Assembly (NCBI RefSeq): GCF_964340395.1
Contig: NC_135565.1
Span: forward strand, 12,827,742-12,891,741
Origin: Glandiceps talaboti
Lineage: Eukaryota; Hemichordata; Enteropneusta; Spengelidae
Length of the DNA: 64,000 nt
Direction: 5' to 3'
Position numbers and translations under genes: made by a program. The notes under the pieces were generated by a model. The model was not told the DNA's origin. It was given only the letters and a program-made list of their open reading frames with translations, and ran no database searches. This document shows, in pieces, positions 37,716-42,779 of this stretch (the first letter of the stretch is position 1; the number at the start of each line of letters is the position of its first letter).

Positions 37716-40581
37716 AATGTAAAACTGATACATAAAATGACAATGTAATCTTTTACATATTACAGGTGCTAGATCCTCATTTTACAGCTGAGACGTTAGC
37801 GTCATTGTTACTAATTCCACCAAATAAAACTTTACTGAGGAGACACTTGGCAACACACTTTGTTGCCTTAGTTGGTGCTGATTGTCAAGCTAAGAAGAGA
37901 GAAGCAGAACAGAATCCTAATATCATTCCATTGTCACAACTTGCCAAAATGAAGGTAAGCTAGAAAATAGACCTTTCTAGGGAAGTGACCCCTCTGTTTT
38001 CACACAAAACCTATTTCTACTTGCCAACATGAAGGTAATCTGGGTAATAGACCTTTCTAGGCAAGGGAGCCCTCTATTTTCATATCAGACCTATTCTACT
38101 TGCAAAGTGTAGGTAAGCTTGGATAGCAGACCTTTCTAGGAAAGTATGCCCTCTGTTTTCACACAAAACCCATTCTTGTCATAACTATAGTGGTGTTTAC
38201 AATCCATTTTAGGGCTAGAAGTAAGGGCTGGAATATTATAGCATAAAGACAGCAGACGCAAAGTTACCAGTCATTTCCATGTTCTCACTGTGATGTTTTA
38301 TTTTCGACTACCCATTTTCAAAACATGCCTAACAACTACTGTAGACACATGGTGTTCCTTTGCACACATTTTGTTCACAGCTTTGTGTATTACTATACAA
38401 TCAACAGCCATAACAAAATTTTATCCCTCACTATGTTAAATCTGGGACACTCGCATGCATTCTTGCAGTCCTTGCACATGAAATGGCCAGAACCTCAGTA
38501 ACCACAATATATTCTAACCATTACAGCTGCCTCGTGATATAAATTCGAAAATTACATTTACATTACCATCTGTATAATCAATATGCTGTGTTGATTTTCA
38601 CATTGTGAAATTACTTCCTTTTGTTGTGTATGGTCAATACAAGCATTTTCTTTTTACTTTATTGTATTGTACTGATATCTGGAATTATAGATAAGGTTAC
38701 AATAAAGTTTATAATTAATATTTATTATTATTGCTAATAACTAATAAATACATTTTGTTTATTTTACATTCACAGGCTAAAAAGAAGAGCTCCAGTATGA
38801 TGCGTAAAAAGAAATCTGGGTGTGAACCAGAAGATTATATATGTCCCATGAACATAGAAATGCCAACTGTGCCAAAGTCACAACGAGGACCTCGTAACCC
38901 TCACACTAACGGTAGTATAGCAAACAACTACAGGACTGAGGTTCGTAGTGCTGATATGGTGCATAAGCAGGATGATGAGGAGGAGGGTGGTGGTGGTGAA
39001 GATAATGGCGATGCACCCCCACCACAACCACCACCTCAAGAACCTGTTAATGAGGTAATAATTGATACCATTAGATGTTATCCTCTTTCATACACAAGTT
39101 CTCTTCTTTTACTTTTGTTTGAGAAACAGACATGTTTTGAACAAATTACTGATATCCTCTTTGTTAAAAATATGAAAGTTTGCAGAAGTTGGTGTCAGTG
39201 TCATTGAAGTAGATGTTCAAAGCTGAACTAGCTGCAACTGAAATTGTTGTTATATGCTTGCCTGTCACCAGTGGTAGTTATAAAATTACACCAGCAACAT
39301 ACTCCTCCCCTCTGTCGTTGCCCCCCCCCCCCACCCCCCCCCCCCCCCCCCCCCCACCCCCATGCCTTCAGCCCACCCCAAGTCTGTAGGGATATCAATT
39401 TATCCATTCTTGGTACGTGAAATAGAATATTACTGCCTAGGCACATCGTAAAAATTATTAATTAATTTCTTGGTCGATGACTCGACACCATAACTGCAGC
39501 TCTATGCGCTTCACATGCATTAATATAGGTAAAAAGCTATTGCAGGTACTAGGTAGGTACCGAGAATTGTACGTTGAAACCTAATGACCTGTCAGTTCTT
39601 GGAAGGTGTGGTGTACAATCAGAAAGAATGTGAGTAAGTTATAAGATTTCTTTCCACATAGAAATAATATTTTCTTTTGTTTGACATTCAGATGGATGAA
39701 GGTGCAGTCAGACAAATTGGTGCTTTCTCTGAAGATATAAACAAACTAACAGTAAGTCTGTTATAAAGTGTGGTCATTTATATACTGGTACAGTGGGAGA
39801 TAAATGTACTCTAGATGCTATCTGTTTATTTTGAATCTGAAGATCTTGCCACTCATGTCTAGTCAAATGAAAATTTAATCAAGTCAAAATCTAGTTTGGC
39901 CACATGCTGACAAAAGTGTGAACAGGAATTGTCGGTAGTAATCCATCACACATTGATATGTTCTTGTAATATTGGGTAATTCATTCAATAAAGACATGAT
40001 TCTGATATGCAAATTATGTTTACATCTTAATGACTTTCAAGTTTGAATGTAAGTCATGTGATGTCATCGGGCTCTAATTGGATTAAGTACAGCTGTTGGT
40101 GATAATTTAAAATTTAGCAAGGAACGTTGTTCTACATACATCCATTTCACTAGACGTGAGTGGTGAGATCTTCAGATTCAAACCAATGGATAGCCTCTAG
40201 ACTTGAGATACTTGAGACTTTGTCAAAAATGGCAGTATTTGTATTCAGCTTTACACTATTGTGTGGTTCATCTAGAAGTATTTATAAAAAAAAGATAATG
40301 TATTAAATTACTCTAAAGAACAAACAGACTTATACCATGCACAAACCAAGTTATTGTCTTTAAACAGAAAATATGGATTTTATACCCTGGTTCTGTCATA
40401 ACAACCAATGCCTACATCACTGGTTCTGTGGTGTTCCAAATATGAGTCAAAATGTTCCAAATCGCCATTATTTTTTCTCGATTTTCCAAAAAGGCAGTGT
40501 TTGATACATTTTTTGTATTTACTTCTGCAGAACATGCTTGCCGAGGAAGAGTTTGATGATGGCATCACATCAAACGTGTAG
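1518..40581 (+). CDS. PPFIBP1: Liprin-beta scaffold protein (PPFIBP1/PPFIBP2 family), 20 coding exons, complete
   Basis: Joining the 20 exons listed separately gives an uninterrupted 1,050-residue protein; every intron has GT-AG ends and every phase matches. Order: N-terminal ASDMLAAALEQMDDIIAG signature (residues 8-25), coiled coil (about 100-295), Thr/Pro-rich linker (about 335-555), basic KKKKKGIKRFFGK stretch ending at 610, the FKRGG...RATAGARLGW segment, then three SAM domains (about 664-728, 739-803, 827-893), an Asp/Glu/Gly/Pro-rich tail, and RQIGAFSEDINKL near the end. This is the liprin-beta order; liprin-alpha has a much longer coiled coil. Liprin-betas are cytoplasmic scaffolds that pair with liprin-alpha through SAM domains at adhesion and synaptic sites (family knowledge). 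The ATG at 1518 starts the conserved N-terminus. The symbol is the vertebrate one; an invertebrate gene would be the single pro-orthologue of PPFIBP1 and PPFIBP2. Confidence 0.95.
1767..1780 (-). promoter_or_regulatory. CTCF-like motif, full consensus match
   Basis: The minus strand reads CCACTAGATGGCGC, continuing CAG, which fits the bilaterian CTCF core CCASYAGRKGGCRS at all 14 positions (consensus from memory). Binding is inferred, not shown. Confidence 0.5.
1941..1954 (-). promoter_or_regulatory. CTCF-like motif, 13 of 14
   Basis: The minus strand reads CCACCAGAGGGAGC, differing from the CTCF core only at position 12. It is in the second unit of the intron 1 duplication, in the same orientation as the site at 1767. 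Confidence 0.4.
2136..2350 (+). CDS. PPFIBP1: Liprin-beta exon 2, residues 25-96
   Basis: Acceptor atcag at 2131-2135 and donor gtatgt at 2351. It starts in phase 1 (completing Gly25) and ends in phase 0. It encodes the acidic helical segment with LKLLEDLKESLEEAEEML, equivalent to the leucine-rich block before the coiled coil in vertebrate liprin-beta. Confidence 0.9.
3295..3446. mobile_element. Hairpin MITE, GTGACCTAAGGGGCC family, copy 1 of the cluster
   Basis: The left half has ATACGAGTGACCTAAGGGGC followed by CACTATGAGTC. The right half repeats these inverted and diverged (GACTCATTGTAACAAAACC, AAGTCACAAGTATTTTCC). The ends resemble CAATATT / AATATAATTAT. Non-coding. Confidence 0.65.
3470..3594. 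mobile_element. Hairpin MITE, GTGACCTAAGGGGCC family, copy 2
   Basis: Same structure as the element at 3295, with GAGTGGCCTAAGGGGCC on the left and CAAGTCACGAGTATTTTCC on the right, ending in GGAATAATATAATTAT. It is separated from copy 1 by only about 25 bases, so it may be a tandem or nested insertion. Confidence 0.65.
3705..3868. mobile_element. Hairpin MITE, GTGACCTAAGGGGCC family, copy 3, most complete
   Basis: The outer arms TATTATTCTCCCATATTTTT and AAATATTGGGGAATAATATA are inverted repeats; inside are CAGCCAAGGAAAATACGAGT and its inverted partner. The whole element folds on itself over about 160 bases. Confidence 0.7.
4290..4417. mobile_element. MITE with 9-bp target duplication (Mutator-like), copy 1
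   Basis: The 110-bp element (4299-4408) has inverted ends TAGTCTGTAAGATACG... and its complement ...CGTACCTTACAGACTA, with subterminal CGCCCTCAC / GTGAGGGCG also inverted. It is flanked by perfect 9-bp direct repeats CAATATCAG (4290-4298 and 4409-4417). Nine-base duplications are typical of Mutator-like elements. Confidence 0.8.
5960..6540. repeat. Degenerate tandem repeat, roughly 80-90 bp unit
   Basis: Recurring words are GACTGCCAACAT (6039, 6273, 6438), CCACTTGCCTAT or CCACTCGCCTAT, TAGCCTGT or TTGCCTGT, and GGCTTCAGAACCAC. About six worn copies; no function is visible. The 78-residue open frame over it is not a gene. Confidence 0.5.
7494..7693. mobile_element. MITE with TIR AATTCTCAGTACCTG, copy 1
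   Basis: It begins AATTCTCAGTACCTGAAATA and ends CAGGTACTGAGAATTT, with TTACTGCCTAGGC and CTTCTTGTTCTATTTTGAC inside. Related copies are at 32.3 and 39.4 kb. Confidence 0.7.
8385..8860. repeat. Degenerate tandem repeat, about 150-160 bp, three copies
   Basis: Repeated words are GGATCACAGCCAA, AGGCAAACTGAA, AGCAACTTAAA or AGCAACTCAAG, and GATACCACATTGCC. The copies are diverged. No coding signal. Confidence 0.5.
10864..11201. mobile_element. Foldback element flanked by TTAA
   Basis: The left arm AGTGGCCATATGGATGAG... continues through TTTATTTTGGATTTTTAATT to TTTTATCATG; the right arm is its complement, ending ...CTCATCCATATGGCCACT. Both ends are bordered by TTAA, the target of piggyBac-type insertion. 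The roughly 70-base arms enclose about 190 bases with no transposase. Confidence 0.65.
12405..12767. mobile_element. Foldback element with about 100-base arms
   Basis: It begins TACAACCGCTGACATCAGA and ends with the inverted TCTGATGTCAGCGGTTGTA. Further inside, AATAACACTTGGCACAGCA pairs with TGCTGAGCCAAGTGTTATT. Arms are about 85% alike by eye. The 68-residue open frame on the minus strand is just one arm and the loop. Confidence 0.65.
14200..14850. repeat. Degenerate short-unit repeat (TCTCAGGCAAG / GGCTAGGCTAG words)
   Basis: Many scattered copies of CTCAGGCAAG, AGGCTAGGCT, CTTGGCTAGTC and CTACATGTA. The unit is about 25-50 bases and very worn. Confidence 0.45.
14920..15003. repeat. CAT trinucleotide microsatellite
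   Basis: Interrupted (ATC/CAT)n tract, about 80 bases, in intron 2. Confidence 0.85.
16566..16769 (+). CDS. PPFIBP1: Liprin-beta exon 3, residues 97-164, coiled coil begins
   Basis: Acceptor tttag at 16561-16565; donor gtaatt at 16770, weaker than the consensus donors repeated just downstream. Phase 0 at both ends. It opens with TNGH, which follows the same exon junction in vertebrate liprin-beta, then heptad-rich KIERLEGDKESLTLQNSVL. Confidence 0.93.
16805..17092. repeat. 88-bp tandem repeat, about 3.3 copies, carrying consensus splice-donor words
   Basis: GACCACCTAGGTGAGT recurs at 16805, 16893, 16981 and 17069, exactly 88 bases apart; the copies are nearly identical. Each unit contains CTAGGTGAGT, a strong 5' splice site sequence, only 36-300 bases after the real, weaker exon 3 donor. 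Confidence 0.9.
17343..17394. repeat. GT/GC dinucleotide tract
   Basis: (TG)n interspersed with CGCG in intron 3; alternating purine-pyrimidine. Confidence 0.8.
17542..17664 (+). CDS. PPFIBP1: Liprin-beta exon 4, residues 165-205, coiled coil
   Basis: Acceptor ttaccag before 17542 and donor gtgagt at 17665; phase 0 at both ends. It carries KLDLMAELSDLKIKLASADKD, closely like the vertebrate KLDLMAEISNLKLKLTAVEKD block. Confidence 0.93.
18415..18532 (+). CDS. PPFIBP1: Liprin-beta exon 5, residues 206-245, coiled coil
   Basis: Acceptor ctttcag before 18415, donor gtaatt at 18533; phase 0 in, phase 1 out. Highly charged helix (REKDDEIEKLRNEIIILRK). Vertebrate proteins have extra coiled-coil exons around here, so this coiled coil is shorter or some isoform-specific exons were missed. 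Confidence 0.9.
18533..20811 (+). other. Liprin-beta intron 5
   Basis: No exon is recognised. It holds a foldback at 19.62 kb and several ATTTGCAT octamers near 19,995-20,230. The remainder appears unique and AT-rich. Confidence 0.6.
19622..19756. mobile_element. Foldback MITE, about 135 bp
   Basis: It begins AGCCCCCTTGTAAGGTGAGC and ends GGTCACCTTACAAGGGGCT. Inside, TTATTGGTTACTTCAGACTA pairs with TAGTTTAAAGTAACCAATAA, so the arms run some 45 bases with mismatches. No clear target duplication. Confidence 0.65.
20812..20873 (+). CDS. PPFIBP1: Liprin-beta exon 6, residues 245-265, coiled coil
   Basis: Acceptor tgtacag before 20812, donor gtatgt at 20874; phase 1 in, phase 0 out. It encodes LKEAVESLMIANNEK, matching the conserved MKKAVESLMAANEEK block of liprin-beta. 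Confidence 0.92.
21136..21505. repeat. Inverted repeat nested within a direct repeat (intron 6)
   Basis: Inner arms: GGGCGAGTTCAGGATAA with GAGCTAAAATGTCCA on the left (about 21,198-21,247) and the inverted TGGACATTTTAGCTAACG with TTATCCTGAATTTGCCC on the right (about 21,318-21,368). Outside are direct repeats CCACTGAGGGCAGTACATGG (about 21,158) and CCACTGAGGGCGCTAAATGG (about 21,464). An ATC microsatellite sits in the right part. Confidence 0.6.
21542..21626 (+). CDS. PPFIBP1: Liprin-beta exon 7, residues 266-294, end of coiled coil
   Basis: Acceptor gttaacag before 21542, donor gtaagt at 21627; phase 0 in, phase 1 out. It encodes RIEELRLSLNRYKKVHEMV and AQGKK, conserved at the end of the liprin-beta coiled coil. 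Confidence 0.93.
23980..24012 (+). CDS. Possible 33-base alternative exon of liprin-beta
   Basis: A very long T-rich tract ends in ctgctgag, followed by 33 open bases and the donor gtgact at 24013. The phase is 1-1, matching exon 7 out and exon 8 in, so it would insert 11 residues (QVRCKRRHSNG). The gag acceptor and lack of known homology make it speculative. Confidence 0.2.
24995..25255 (+). pseudogene. Remnant of a non-LTR retrotransposon reverse transcriptase, C-terminal end
   Basis: An 86-codon open frame includes LSAASDLHRFSFFVRRLRHW and DELPDIIIELPTPQQFKEAI. The pattern SFF-x-R-x3-x-W-(N/D)-x-LP followed by P-x3-FK is the usual end of LINE ORF2 proteins. No catalytic reverse transcriptase domain is seen upstream, so this is a 5'-truncated copy lying in intron 7. 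Confidence 0.55.
25909..25922 (+). promoter_or_regulatory. CTCF-like motif, 13 of 14
   Basis: CCACTAGGTGGTGC differs from CCASYAGRKGGCRS only at position 12. It is in intron 7 of liprin-beta. Confidence 0.35.
26591..26703 (+). CDS. PPFIBP1: Liprin-beta exon 8, residues 294-331, linker
   Basis: Acceptor cctgtag at 26584-26590, donor gtacat at 26704; phase 1 in, phase 0 out. The peptide is Ser/Asp-rich and poorly conserved. The phases with exons 7 and 9 make the call secure despite weak similarity. Confidence 0.85.
26930..27303. mobile_element. Foldback element in intron 8
   Basis: The left arm has TTACCCAGACTCTCACCACT and TACGAGACCACCCAGATGAG. The right arm has CTCATCTGGGTGGTCTCGTA and GTGAGAGTCTGGGTAACTGA. 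The arms of about 70 bases enclose about 220 bases with no gene. Confidence 0.65.
27452..27829 (+). CDS. PPFIBP1: Liprin-beta exon 9, residues 332-457, Thr/Pro-rich linker
   Basis: Acceptor cctaacag before 27452, donor gtaagt at 27830; phase 0 both ends, 126 codons. Low-complexity, rich in Thr, Pro and Ser, with a run of seven threonines, then LKSSSLEELRD, similar to the KSSSLGNL motif of vertebrate liprin-beta. Probably disordered. Confidence 0.9.
27850..28290. repeat. About 45-55 bp tandem repeat, eight copies, with TTTACAG words (intron 9)
   Basis: The unit reads approximately ACATAACATATACATTTACAG + CTAAAACAGGAAGTGTTCACC + AGAAGACTGT, with unit lengths varying by small deletions. Nearly every copy contains TTTACAG, a splice-acceptor-like word, and the array ends about 90 bases before the real exon 10 acceptor. 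Confidence 0.85.
28380..28671 (+). CDS. PPFIBP1: Liprin-beta exon 10, residues 458-555, linker with RSTSAPNL motif
   Basis: Acceptor cctacag before 28380, donor gtaagt at 28672; phase 0 in, phase 1 out. Pro/Lys/Glu-rich, then a Gly/Lys segment and KRSTSAPNLG, equivalent to KRTASAPNLA in vertebrate PPFIBP1. The basic-Ser-Thr-Ser context is a plausible phosphorylation site (inference). Confidence 0.92.
28672..30430 (+). other. Liprin-beta intron 10
   Basis: It contains a loose array of GTAACCAGTGA/AACAAGTAT words at about 29,300-29,560 (a worn minisatellite), a C-rich run near 29,648-29,672 and otherwise AT-rich sequence. No exon is recognised. Confidence 0.55.
30431..30596 (+). CDS. PPFIBP1: Liprin-beta exon 11, residues 555-610, basic RFFGK motif
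   Basis: Acceptor tgtatag before 30431. The donor is gtgagt at 30597, chosen because exon 12 begins with G and completes the Lys codon (phase 2). It ends with KEQKKKKKGIKRFFGK, matching the conserved KKKSRGIMKLFGK just ahead of the LRRS motif. Confidence 0.92.
30619..30715. mobile_element. Hairpin MITE, GTGACCTAAGGGGCC family, copy in intron 11
   Basis: It starts 23 bases after the exon 11 donor. GTTCAGCCAAGGAAACTACG and GAGTGACCTAAGGGGCC are followed by a palindromic centre CTGAGTCGCTAGACTCAG. Intron 11 is only 298 bases, so this hairpin fills a third of it. Confidence 0.65.
30895..31038 (+). CDS. PPFIBP1: Liprin-beta exon 12, residues 610-658, acidic and RGG-type segment
   Basis: Acceptor ataacag before 30895; donor gtatgt at 31039, phase 2 at both ends. 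It encodes LRRSSSGSWNPD, an acidic stretch, and FKRGG..RATAGARLGWS, one of the best conserved liprin-beta blocks. The open frame continuing past 31038 is intron and satellite. Confidence 0.93.
31345..31995. repeat. 21-bp minisatellite with 105-bp higher-order unit (intron 12)
   Basis: The basic unit is close to TTTGACCAACTGTCATGCATC. The first part is organised in five-unit blocks: TGCAACTTTGAC recurs at 31361, 31466 and 31571, exactly 105 bases apart. Because 21 is a multiple of 3, several frames on both strands stay open (heptads such as LTNCHVS), but it lies between exons 12 and 13 and is not coding. The last unit ends about 40 bases before the exon 13 acceptor. Confidence 0.9.
32033..32183 (+). 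CDS. PPFIBP1: Liprin-beta exon 13, residues 658-708, SAM domain 1
   Basis: Acceptor tgttacag at 32025-32032, about 40 bases after the end of the 21-bp satellite; donor gtaact at 32184. Phase 2 in, phase 0 out. It encodes PFAKWDSEKVAGWMHEMGLG, the first SAM helices. Confidence 0.95.
32304..32500. mobile_element. MITE with TIR AATTCTCAGTACCTG, copy 2 (intron 13)
   Basis: It shares GGTACCTGAAACAGAATATT, TACTGCCTAGG, TCGATTTCTTAGTC and CTTCTTGTTCTATTTTGAC with the copy at 7.5 kb, and ends CATATACTAAGAATTGC. It occupies most of the 338-base intron 13, stopping about 20 bases before the exon 14 acceptor. Confidence 0.7.
32522..32722 (+). CDS. PPFIBP1: Liprin-beta exon 14, residues 709-775, end of SAM 1 and start of SAM 2
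   Basis: Acceptor tttttag before 32522, donor gtaagt at 32723; phase 0 both ends, 67 codons. It has ELGIKHPLHRKKLQLAL (last SAM 1 helix) and NWVARWLDDVGLPQY (SAM 2), nearly identical to the vertebrate protein. Confidence 0.96.
33157..33279 (+). CDS. PPFIBP1: Liprin-beta exon 15, residues 776-816, end of SAM 2
   Basis: Acceptor tttttcag before 33157, donor gtgaga at 33280; phase 0 both ends. It encodes DDLFYLKV, HHVSIKRGIQCLRIQNFHPN and CLKRRPTDE, conserved up to the exon end. Confidence 0.95.
34260..34506. mobile_element. Foldback element, TIR TAGGGAACTTGCAA
   Basis: It begins TAGGGAACTTGCAATCC and ends TTTGCAAGTTCCCTA, 247 bp. A GAGCATGCTC palindrome follows the left end; a related CATGCTCAG block lies at about 33,993. 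No coding capacity. Confidence 0.55.
34993..35037 (+). CDS. PPFIBP1: Probable alternative 15-codon cassette exon of liprin-beta between exons 15 and 16
   Basis: A long pyrimidine tract and ctgcag (ending 34992) are followed by 45 open bases and a donor gtaaat at 35038. The phase is 0-0, matching both neighbouring exons, so inclusion inserts QFLDCSETFLWNSQW between RRPTDE and SWQNGAE. It sits between SAM 2 and SAM 3, where vertebrate PPFIBP1 also carries a short exon-sized linker (from memory). The protein is complete without it. No transcript was seen, so it is a candidate. Confidence 0.55.
35167..35280. mobile_element. MITE with 9-bp target duplication, copy 2, diverged
   Basis: The 96-bp element (35176-35271) starts TAGACTGTAATATACG and ends CGTACCTTACAGACTG, with CTGCCCTCACCG and GTGAGGGCGCCC inside. 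The flanks TGGGGGAGT and TTGGGGAGA match at 7 of 9 positions. It lies in intron 15, about 140 bases after the candidate cassette exon. Confidence 0.7.
37111..37236 (+). CDS. PPFIBP1: Liprin-beta exon 16, residues 817-858, SAM domain 3 begins
   Basis: Acceptor gattgtag before 37111, donor gtaagt at 37237; phase 0 both ends. WTNHRVMEWLRSVDLSEYAP and NLRGSGVHGSLM are almost unchanged from vertebrates. A CATA microsatellite begins soon after the donor. Confidence 0.96.
37330..37715. repeat. CATA/CCTC/CACA microsatellite cluster (intron 16)
   Basis: (CCCT)n and (CATC)n give way to a long (CATA)n with (CA)n blocks. It fills most of intron 16, about 100 bases from exon 16 and 50 from exon 17. Long open frames across it are artefacts. 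Confidence 0.95.
37766..37954 (+). CDS. PPFIBP1: Liprin-beta exon 17, residues 859-921, SAM domain 3 ends
   Basis: Acceptor atattacag before 37766, donor gtaagc at 37955; phase 0 both ends. It encodes VLDPHF, LIPPNKTLLRRHLATHF (the SAM 3 signature) and a basic AKKREAEQNP stretch. Confidence 0.96.
38776..39054 (+). CDS. PPFIBP1: Liprin-beta exon 18, residues 922-1014, Lys-rich then acidic/Pro-rich tail
   Basis: Acceptor attcacag before 38776, donor gtaata at 39055; phase 0 both ends. It contains MMRKKKSGCEPEDYICPM, matching RKKKQEDGEEYVCPM of the vertebrate tail, then Glu/Gly and Pro runs likely to be disordered. Confidence 0.92.
39404..39571. mobile_element. MITE with TIR AATTCTCAGTACCTG, copy 3, shortened (intron 18)
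   Basis: It contains ATTCTTGGTACGTGAAATAG, TACTGCCTAGGCACAT, TTTCTTGGTCGATGACTCG and the end GTACCGAGAATTG. An internal part present in the other two copies (the CTTCTTGTTC block) is missing. Confidence 0.65.
39692..39751 (+). CDS. PPFIBP1: Liprin-beta exon 19, residues 1015-1034
   Basis: Acceptor gacattcag before 39692, donor gtaagt at 39752; 20 codons, phase 0. It encodes EGAVRQIGAFSEDINKLT, matching EGTVRQIGAFSEGINNLT of vertebrate liprin-beta. Confidence 0.94.
40531..40581 (+). CDS. PPFIBP1: Liprin-beta exon 20, residues 1035-1050 and stop
   Basis: Acceptor cttctgcag before 40531. It encodes NMLAEEEFDDGITSNV, then two stop codons in a row (TAG TAG). The last three residues, SNV, fit a class I PDZ ligand (S/T-X-V), and vertebrate PPFIBP1 ends with a similar DSNV as I recall it. 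Confidence 0.93.
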   Translation, partial: NMLAEEEFDDGITSNV

Positions 40582-41429
40582 TAGATATTACAATCCAGTA
40601 TTAACAGAGAGACTTCAACTCACCCACTGCCTTCACAGTCATAAACTATTCAAAACGATAGTATAGATTTCATAACAGTCAATTTGTATATGTAGGGAAA
40701 GTTTTGTATTACCATGGAAACCAATGTGGCTTTGACCCTTGACCTTATAGATCACATAATAGAAATCAACCAATGAAAACCATGCTTTGTGGATGAATAC
40801 CTGATTTCAATATTAGGTACTATTTTGATTACTAAACAAACAATATTTGTTACACAAAGTTAAATTTCTTAACATTTTTTGTCCAAAATGTATCAACCTT
40901 GCAAGCCAAAGAGCCATTTGTTTGAAAACATGAAGTAAAATTTGATGAAGCCCCACAAGCTACTCATAAAAGTGTCGCAATTACTGAACTTGTACTCAAA
41001 ATGTTAATGCCCCTCAAGTTACTCATAAAGCTCCTCAGTCCTTAAGTTACTCCTGAAAGTGTCCTTACCACTGAATTTGTACTCAAAGTAACAAGCCATT
41101 CACACTTTCCTACTATGAACAGAAATAATTATTGTCTACTTAGCTCTTTTTGCGGAAGTTTGTTCCATCGTACATTAACATTACATGCTTTACAAACACA
41201 TTAGCACACCAGGCTGAAGTATTTTGAAATACAGTCCATCTCAGGGTGAGCCTTCTCACCCCTACCACCCTCTTTCATGGAACATTCTTATTGTTTTAAA
41301 ACTATAAACCTTTTACATTTTACATGAAAATAGGGAGGAAAGGAATCCTCTCAGGAAATATTTACAGAAGTAATGTATCATTGTATGCAGAGCCCAAGTT
41401 TTGTGTATTCCTCCACCAAAAAGTTGATG

Positions 41430-42165
41430 AGTAGTGTACCCACATTTGTGTTTATGTGGTATGTGCCCATACTTTAAGATGGTGAATTGGCATATTCCAT
41501 ATTAATAATGGGGATGTGAGAATGCATAACAAGTTTAAAGAACAGCTTGCAGATGGAAAGGAACTGAACTCTGCCCCATCCACCATCTAAGTGATAATTT
41601 GCATATGCTATAATTTACATATGCCATTATTTGCATATTTTTAATTTGCATAATTATTACAAGGCTTGTTGGTTGGTCAGTATTTTTATAATAACATGTT
41701 TTGTATTATTTTTTTGTATGACTTTGCATGGTTATTTCCAGTTATGTATTTTGTAATTTTTGGGTTATGTATGTCACTGATAGGTGAGTGTATTCTGTAA
41801 TAATGTTAACAGTCATAGATACGAAACAAACCATTTGAACATGTTGTTTATAGCTTCCAAGTGCCTTATTCAAAAAAAGGTCATTTTCTGTGCTTCCATT
41901 GTCAAACTCTTTCAAGGCCATTCAGACATGTACCCCCATTTTCTATTTATATATGGTATGTACCAAGCCTATTAGATGGGGGAATTTGGTATATTCCAAT
42001 CTCACAAAGGGGGAATAACAAGTACTACTATATCATGGCCACTTTGTTCATTTCATACAAACATGTACCCCAAATTTATATGTATATGGTATGTGCCAAT
42101 ATTTGTCGATGGTGATTTGGTATATTCCATTCTAAAAAGGGGGTGGGATGAACATGTATAACTTT
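41430..42165. repeat. Diverged repeat units with GTACCC...ATGGTATGTGCC
   Basis: Three copies, at about 41,436, 41,931 and 42,066, share TACCC, TATGGTATGTRCC, GATGG(T/G)G, TTGGTATATTCCA and a run of G. The last two are about 135 bases apart. Small open frames over it reflect the repeat. Confidence 0.55.
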
Positions 42166-42392
42166 TATTATTTCCATTTTTATGAAACATTCATACAGAC
42201 CTGTTACCTGAATTTTCTATGTCTGTGGACATGCATGAAATTGTATTGTCCATACTATAGTATATACAATTCTTAAGGAAAACTTGTAATGTATGCACAG
42301 AAAAACTTACGCATAGCAAAACAGTGTTGAGTTATATTCCTCCGGTAGTTGAACCTTCAATTTACTAAAATAGATATAAACTATCACTGTTG

Positions 42393-42592
42393 TAAGGTAT
42401 AACCACTACAGAGGGCGCCCTCATCCGACAACGCAGAGAGACCACAACTTCTGTTTTGATGTGTAAGGTATAAACACTGCTAGAGGGCGCCCTCAACCAA
42501 CAATCTAGAGAGAGTACAACTTTTGTTTCTATGTGTAAGATATAACCATTACTAGAGGGCGCCCTCACTAAACAATTCAGACGGAGTACACA
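42393..42592. repeat. 72-bp tandem triplet with GAGGGCGCCCTC palindromes
   Basis: Three units of TGTAAGGTATAACCACT... with AGAGGGCGCCCTCA, 72 bases apart. Each contains a CTCF-like core on the plus strand at 42405-42418, 42477-42490 and 42549-42562 (11, 12 and 12 of 14 consensus positions). Confidence 0.85.
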
Positions 42593-42779
42593 TGAACTTC
42601 CTGTATGTTGATTTCCTTTTTCTTTTGAAATATAGTGAGAAAGATTAACTGAAATTTTACAACCATGCTAACAACTCTACTCATTGTCATTGTACATTTT
42701 GTCATACACACAATTTATCTGGGATTTCACTACATTTACATGGTTCACTATTACGCCATACTAACAGCAGGTGAGATAT

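Larger units (their letters stand above)
37955..40530 (+). other. Liprin-beta introns 17, 18 and 19 (between exons 17-20)
   Basis: Intron 17 has three worn about 65-bp repeats with AGACCTTTCTAGG (37,970-38,150). Intron 18 has a C-run near 39,320-39,361 and a MITE copy. Intron 19 shows no recognisable element. Confidence 0.55.

Noticed and set aside
37269-37748. Open frames of HTYIHTYI / MYVCMYVC type (also at 44.6-45.0, 46.1-46.7, 57.9-58.5 and 61.1-61.6 kb)
   Set aside because: Translations of CATA and CA microsatellites; no codon bias or family.
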